Below, one piece after another: positions 60,578 to 64,000 of a DNA stretch of 64,000 nt. This DNA comes from Methanoculleus sp. 7T. Its GTDB lineage: Archaea; Halobacteriota; Methanomicrobia; Methanomicrobiales; Methanoculleaceae. Positions within the stretch are counted from its first letter, which is position 1. Every line of letters begins with the position of its first letter. The stretch covers positions 1,116,001 through 1,180,000 of the forward strand of contig NZ_JALPRP010000001.1 of the NCBI RefSeq assembly GCF_023195915.1, given 5' to 3'. Under the pieces are notes generated by a model, which saw only the letters and a program-made list of their open reading frames with translations, was not told the origin of the DNA and searched no databases. The position numbers and the translations under genes were made by a program.

Positions 60578-62602
60578 ATGGATCTGGTGTATCTGGCACC
60601 CATCGGTGCCATTCTCGCTCTCCTGTTCGCAGGATACTCGTATATGAGTATCAAGCGGGAGGGCACGGGTACCGACCTGATGCAGAAGATCGCTGCCGCC
60701 ATCCATGAGGGGGCAATGGTCTACCTGAACAAGCAGTACCGCGCTATCGCAATATTTGTTATCGTGCTTGCCGTCGTCCTCGGCATCTGGATCAGCCCGC
60801 TCACCGCCGGCTGCTTCGTGCTCGGCGCGGGGCTCTCGGCGACCGCCGGCTACATCGGTATGTTCACCGCAACGGCCGCAAACGTCCGGACCACGAACGC
60901 CGCACGGAGAGGGATCGCGGATGCGTTCCGGGTCTCGTTCTCGAGCGGTTCCGTCATGGGCATGGCCGTCGTCGGGCTCGGGCTTCTCGGGCTCTCGCTT
61001 GCCTATGTGGCTATCAGCACGTTCACCGGGCTTACCCAGGCTGAAGTCCTCACCGTCGTGACCGGTTTCGGCCTCGGAGCAAGCTCGATCGCCCTCTTCG
61101 CCCGTGTCGGCGGCGGTATCTTCACCAAGGCCGCCGACGTCGGTGCCGACCTCGTCGGCAAGGTCGAGGCCGGCATCCCCGAGGACGACCCCCGGAACCC
61201 GGCAGTCATCGCCGACAACGTCGGCGACAACGTCGGCGACGTCGCCGGCATGGGTGCGGACCTCTACGAGTCCTACGTCGGCTCGATCATCGCGGCGATG
61301 GTTCTCGGCGTCGCCGTCGCAGCCACCCAGTTCCCGAAAGCCGACGTCATGAACGTGATCGTCCTCCCGCTGCTCATCGCCGCGGTCGGTATCGTCGCGT
61401 CCATCATCGGATCGTTCTTCGTCCGGACCAACAAGACCGAGAGCAGCGCCATCCACATGGCCTTCAACAAGGGCCTGCTCGCCGCGATCGTCGTAACCGT
61501 CGCCGCCACCTACTTCCTCGTGACCGCGCTCCTCGGAGCCGAGTACATCGGCGTCTTCTACGCCACCGTCGCCGGCCTTATCGCAGGATTCGCTATCGGT
61601 CTGATCACCGAGTACTACACCTCGTTCGACCGGAAGCCGACCCAGGCCATCGTGAAGTCGAGCGAGACCGGGGCCGCGACTACGATCATCACCGGGTTTG
61701 CGAAAGGGATGGAGAGCACCCTCTGGCCGGTCCTGATCGTCGCCCTCGCGATCTACGTCTCGTATCAGGTCGCCGGACTCTACGGCATCGCCATCGCCGC
61801 CGTCGGTATGCTCGCGACGCTCGGGATCTCCCTCTCCGTCGACGCATACGGCCCGGTCGCCGACAACGCCGGCGGTATCGCCGAGATGTCTCACCAGAAG
61901 CCCGAGGTCCGTGAGATCACCGACACCCTGGACGCGGTCGGCAACACCACCGCAGCCATCGGCAAGGGGTTCGCCATCGGCTCTGCGGCGCTGACGGCGC
62001 TTGCTCTCTTCTCCGCCTACACCCAGGCGGTCAACCTCGAGGTCATCGACATCGCCGTCCCGAACGTCTTCATCGGCCTCCTGATCGGTGCGATGCTTCC
62101 CTTCCTCTTCTGCTCCATCACGATGATGGCTGTGGGGAAGGCCGCCTACAGCATCGTCCACGAGGTCCGCCGCCAGTTCAAGGAGATCCCCGGCCTCATG
62201 GAGGGGAAGGCCGACCCCGACTACGCCTCCTGCATCGCCATCTCCACACACTCGGCGCTGCGTGAGATGATCGTGCCCGGCATCCTTGCCGTCGCCGCAC
62301 CGCTTACCGTAGGGTTCGTCCTCGGCACCGAAGCGCTCGGCGGCCTGCTCGTCGGCTCGCTCGCATCCGGGTTCCTCCTCGCCGTCACGATGGCAAACGC
62401 CGGCGGAGCCTGGGACAACGCAAAGAAGTTTGTCGAGATGGGCCACCTCGGCGGGAAGGGCTCGGATGCCCACAAGGCGACGGTCGTCGGCGACACCGTG
62501 GGCGACCCCTTCAAGGACACGTCGGGCCCGTCCCTGAACATTCTCTTGAAACTGATGTCCATGGTCGCGCTGGTCTTTGCCCCGCTGATCCTGGTCATCT
62601 AA
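60578..62602 (+). CDS. hppA: Membrane-bound proton/sodium-translocating pyrophosphatase
   Basis: The 674-residue protein has about 16 membrane helices and the pyrophosphate-binding motif [20 protein letters not shown], then [17 protein letters not shown]. In the K+-dependence region it reads [19 protein letters not shown]. Ala in place of Lys here marks the K+-dependent class, which includes Na+ pumps as well as H+ pumps. I chose the ATG at 60578: the TATA element (TTTGTATATGG, 60542-60552) lies inside any longer frame. It conserves energy from pyrophosphate at the cell membrane. Confidence 0.92.
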   Translation: MDLVYLAPIGAILALLFAGYSYMSIKREGTGTDLMQKIAAAIHEGAMVYLNKQYRAIAIFVIVLAVVLGIWISPLTAGCFVLGAGLSATAGYIGMFTATAANVRTTNAARRGIADAFRVSFSSGSVMGMAVVGLGLLGLSLAYVAISTFTGLTQAEVLTVVTGFGLGASSIALFARVGGGIFTKAADVGADLVGKVEAGIPEDDPRNPAVIADNVGDNVGDVAGMGADLYESYVGSIIAAMVLGVAVAATQFPKADVMNVIVLPLLIAAVGIVASIIGSFFVRTNKTESSAIHMAFNKGLLAAIVVTVAATYFLVTALLGAEYIGVFYATVAGLIAGFAIGLITEYYTSFDRKPTQAIVKSSETGAATTIITGFAKGMESTLWPVLIVALAIYVSYQVAGLYGIAIAAVGMLATLGISLSVDAYGPVADNAGGIAEMSHQKPEVREITDTLDAVGNTTAAIGKGFAIGSAALTALALFSAYTQAVNLEVIDIAVPNVFIGLLIGAMLPFLFCSITMMAVGKAAYSIVHEVRRQFKEIPGLMEGKADPDYASCIAISTHSALREMIVPGILAVAAPLTVGFVLGTEALGGLLVGSLASGFLLAVTMANAGGAWDNAKKFVEMGHLGGKGSDAHKATVVGDTVGDPFKDTSGPSLNILLKLMSMVALVFAPLILVI

Positions 62603-62724
62603 TCTCACTTTTTTTCGCCTCGTATCCGCCGGGCGGCGATGCTTCCCCGAGGGTCCATACCTTCATCCCGGTGCGCAGATAACCAGATAGTGTGCATTCT
62701 AAAGTCGGGTAGGTGACAAAACGG

Positions 62725-63666
62725 ATGTTCCGCATATACCGCACGGCTGAAGCGGCCCCAACGCCACAGACAGAGGAAGTCGGGCAGTTCGAGCCCGGGT
62801 CGTGGGTCTGCATGATCAACCCCACCGCAGACGAGATCAGGGAGGTCGCGGAGAGGCTCTCCGTCCCGGGGGACTACCTTCGGGCGGCGCTCGACGAGGA
62901 GGAGCGGCCGCGGACCGAGAGCGAGGACGGCGTCACCCTGATCGTCATCGATATCCCGATGCCCTATCCTGAGCAGACGATCCTCTACACGACGATGCCG
63001 CTTGGGATCATCGTCACCCCCGACACCATCGTCACCGTCTGCCTCCGCGAGAACGCAATCATCCAGGACTTCATGAACGGTCGGGTGAAGTCGTTCTACA
63101 CCTTCAAGAAGACCCGGTTCGTGCTGCAGATCCTCTTCCGGAATGCGTCCTACTTCCTCCAGTACCTGCGCCAGATCGAGCGGATATCCGACCGGATCGG
63201 GGCCGAACTGAACCAAGCGATGCGGAACCGGGAACTGATTCAGTTGATGAACCTAAAAAAGAGCCTGGTCTACTTCTCGACGTCGCTCCGGAGCAACCAG
63301 ATCGTCCTCGACAAGACCTTGACGTTCCAGCCGCTCCGGATGTACGCGGACGACACCGATCTCCTCGAAGACGTCATCATCGAGAACAAGCAGGCGATCG
63401 AGATGGCGAACACCTACTCGACGATCCTCACCGAGACGATGGACGCCTTCGCCTCGATCATATCGAACAACTTCAACAACATCTTAAAACTCCTCACCTC
63501 GATAACCATCATCCTCGCGATCCCCACGATGATCGCAAGTTTCCTCGGGATGAACGTTCCGGTCCCCCTGCAGGACAACCCGAACGGGTTCGTCATCATC
63601 ATCATCCTCTCCCTGATCGTCTCCTCGCTCCTCGCTGTGGCCATCAACCGGAAAGGATGGCTGTAG
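62725..63666 (+). CDS. corA: CorA-family divalent cation channel
   Basis: The 313-residue protein has a long soluble helical N-terminal part and two C-terminal membrane helices. The hallmark GMN lies at the end of the first (IASFLGMNVPVP). It should carry Mg2+ (or Co2+/Ni2+) into the cell. The usual MPEL-type loop after GMN is absent. I chose the ATG at 62725 because GGTGAC lies 8-9 nt upstream. A GTG at 62713 lies inside that ribosome site. It is followed by 334 nt without a gene. Confidence 0.88.
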   Translation: MFRIYRTAEAAPTPQTEEVGQFEPGSWVCMINPTADEIREVAERLSVPGDYLRAALDEEERPRTESEDGVTLIVIDIPMPYPEQTILYTTMPLGIIVTPDTIVTVCLRENAIIQDFMNGRVKSFYTFKKTRFVLQILFRNASYFLQYLRQIERISDRIGAELNQAMRNRELIQLMNLKKSLVYFSTSLRSNQIVLDKTLTFQPLRMYADDTDLLEDVIIENKQAIEMANTYSTILTETMDAFASIISNNFNNILKLLTSITIILAIPTMIASFLGMNVPVPLQDNPNGFVIIIILSLIVSSLLAVAINRKGWL

Positions 63667-64000
63667 AGCCGGCGGGTTCCCGGGCCGGAAGACAGGAACA
63701 GAGCAATCGCCCTAAGACCGCGTGAACGCCGCCCGCCTTCGCATCCTCGCGCGGGCTAAAGATTGAGCGCCTGTCGCTTTACTCCCCAAAATACTCCGCT
63801 TCTGTCAGGCCTTCAGGCGGGCATCCGGCTCTCTCCCACCTCGGCCGACCACAACGTTTATCATTACATTATACATTATTGATCATGATAAATTATACAT
63901 GATAGATCGTGACAAATAAAGGGCGGCCATACGGGAGGGGCACCGAGAGAGGTCGCGCTCCCGGACGGCAGCACGGCCGCAGGCGCTTGTGCGCAGTATC
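63667..64000. other. Non-coding right edge with promoter-like AT-rich tract
   Basis: No ORF of note is present. An AT-rich tract at about 63855-63920 stands out in otherwise GC-rich DNA and contains the 24-nt tandem repeat listed separately. It probably belongs to the control region of a gene beyond the window. Confidence 0.6.
63869..63916 (+). repeat. 24-nt tandem direct repeat (two units)
   Basis: Two adjacent 24-nt units (63869-63892 and 63893-63916) both begin TTATACAT, carry GATC at the same place and end in AAA. They agree at 20 of 24 positions. Each unit also contains the partly symmetric GATCATGAT/GATCGTGAC. This is the layout of paired operator sites. Confidence 0.75.

Noticed and set aside
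60557-62608. 683-codon minus-strand frame opposite the pyrophosphatase
   Set aside because: Its composition (Asp/Gly/Arg/His rich, no hydrophobic core) is typical of a shadow frame. The plus strand encodes a clear 16-helix pyrophosphatase.

Overview
This window looks like chromosome of a methanogenic archaeon of the Methanomicrobiales, probably Methanoculleus or a close relative. The support is internal: cysteate synthase and methanogenesis marker 16 (coenzyme M synthesis), two CofH-type F420 enzymes, an archaeal riboflavin synthase, the small subunit of archaeal DNA polymerase D, a PGF-CTERM surface protein, archaeal TATA/BRE promoters, many apparently leaderless genes and GC-rich coding DNA.

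Layout. 0-5 kb: a minus-strand coenzyme M operon (cysteate synthase, cut by the left edge; MMP16) with an Fe-S protein, a Cys-rich GTPase and an ABC-type ATPase, divergent from a small HTH regulator with a palindrome between them. 5.1-26 kb: an accessory island of signal-peptide, lipoprotein and membrane-anchored proteins, nearly all in paralogous sets: three tandem single-pass membrane proteins, three zinc phospholipase C/P1 nuclease-fold proteins, two DGG-repeat lipoproteins, two ITGLS/VPIP proteins, two HPL/IPYRE proteins, and a tandem duplication carrying orphan ABC-2 permeases plus small secreted proteins, one copy of which is a pseudogene. In its middle sits a membrane-anchored double winged-helix regulator. 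26-29 kb: DsbD/CcdA-like protein, Na/Pi cotransporter, and an ATP-NAD kinase homolog coupled to trpA. 29.5-37.3 kb: trpEGDCFBA in overlapping frames, preceded by trpB2. 37-45 kb: membrane hydrolase, methyltransferase, a GerW/DUF2953 pair, a MacB-type transporter operon and a PAS protein. 45-55.5 kb: RadC, a 16-repeat TPR protein, a riboflavin/aminotransferase operon, PurE, an ArsC-like protein lacking its nucleophilic Cys, ThiC, an MBL protein, a GIY-YIG/DUF123 protein, an Fe-S flavoprotein and a 52-residue DUF1328 protein. 55.6-63.7 kb: two CofH paralogs around a DUF1805 gene, signal peptidase, polymerase D small subunit, membrane pyrophosphatase, CorA. The last 330 bases are non-coding and hold a 24-nt tandem repeat.

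The most interesting signal is in the 5-26 kb island. Ten promoters, five on each strand, share an ACGTGTAG (or ACATGTAG) box placed exactly 19 nt upstream of the TATA hexamer. Five of these transcripts begin with a related structured leader containing a near-invariant core around GCATGCCCGG, followed by a stem whose 3' arm could pair either with the upstream arm or with the Shine-Dalgarno sequence. I read this as a co-regulated cell-surface system with a transcriptional and possibly a translational control layer. Its physiological role cannot be told from sequence alone.
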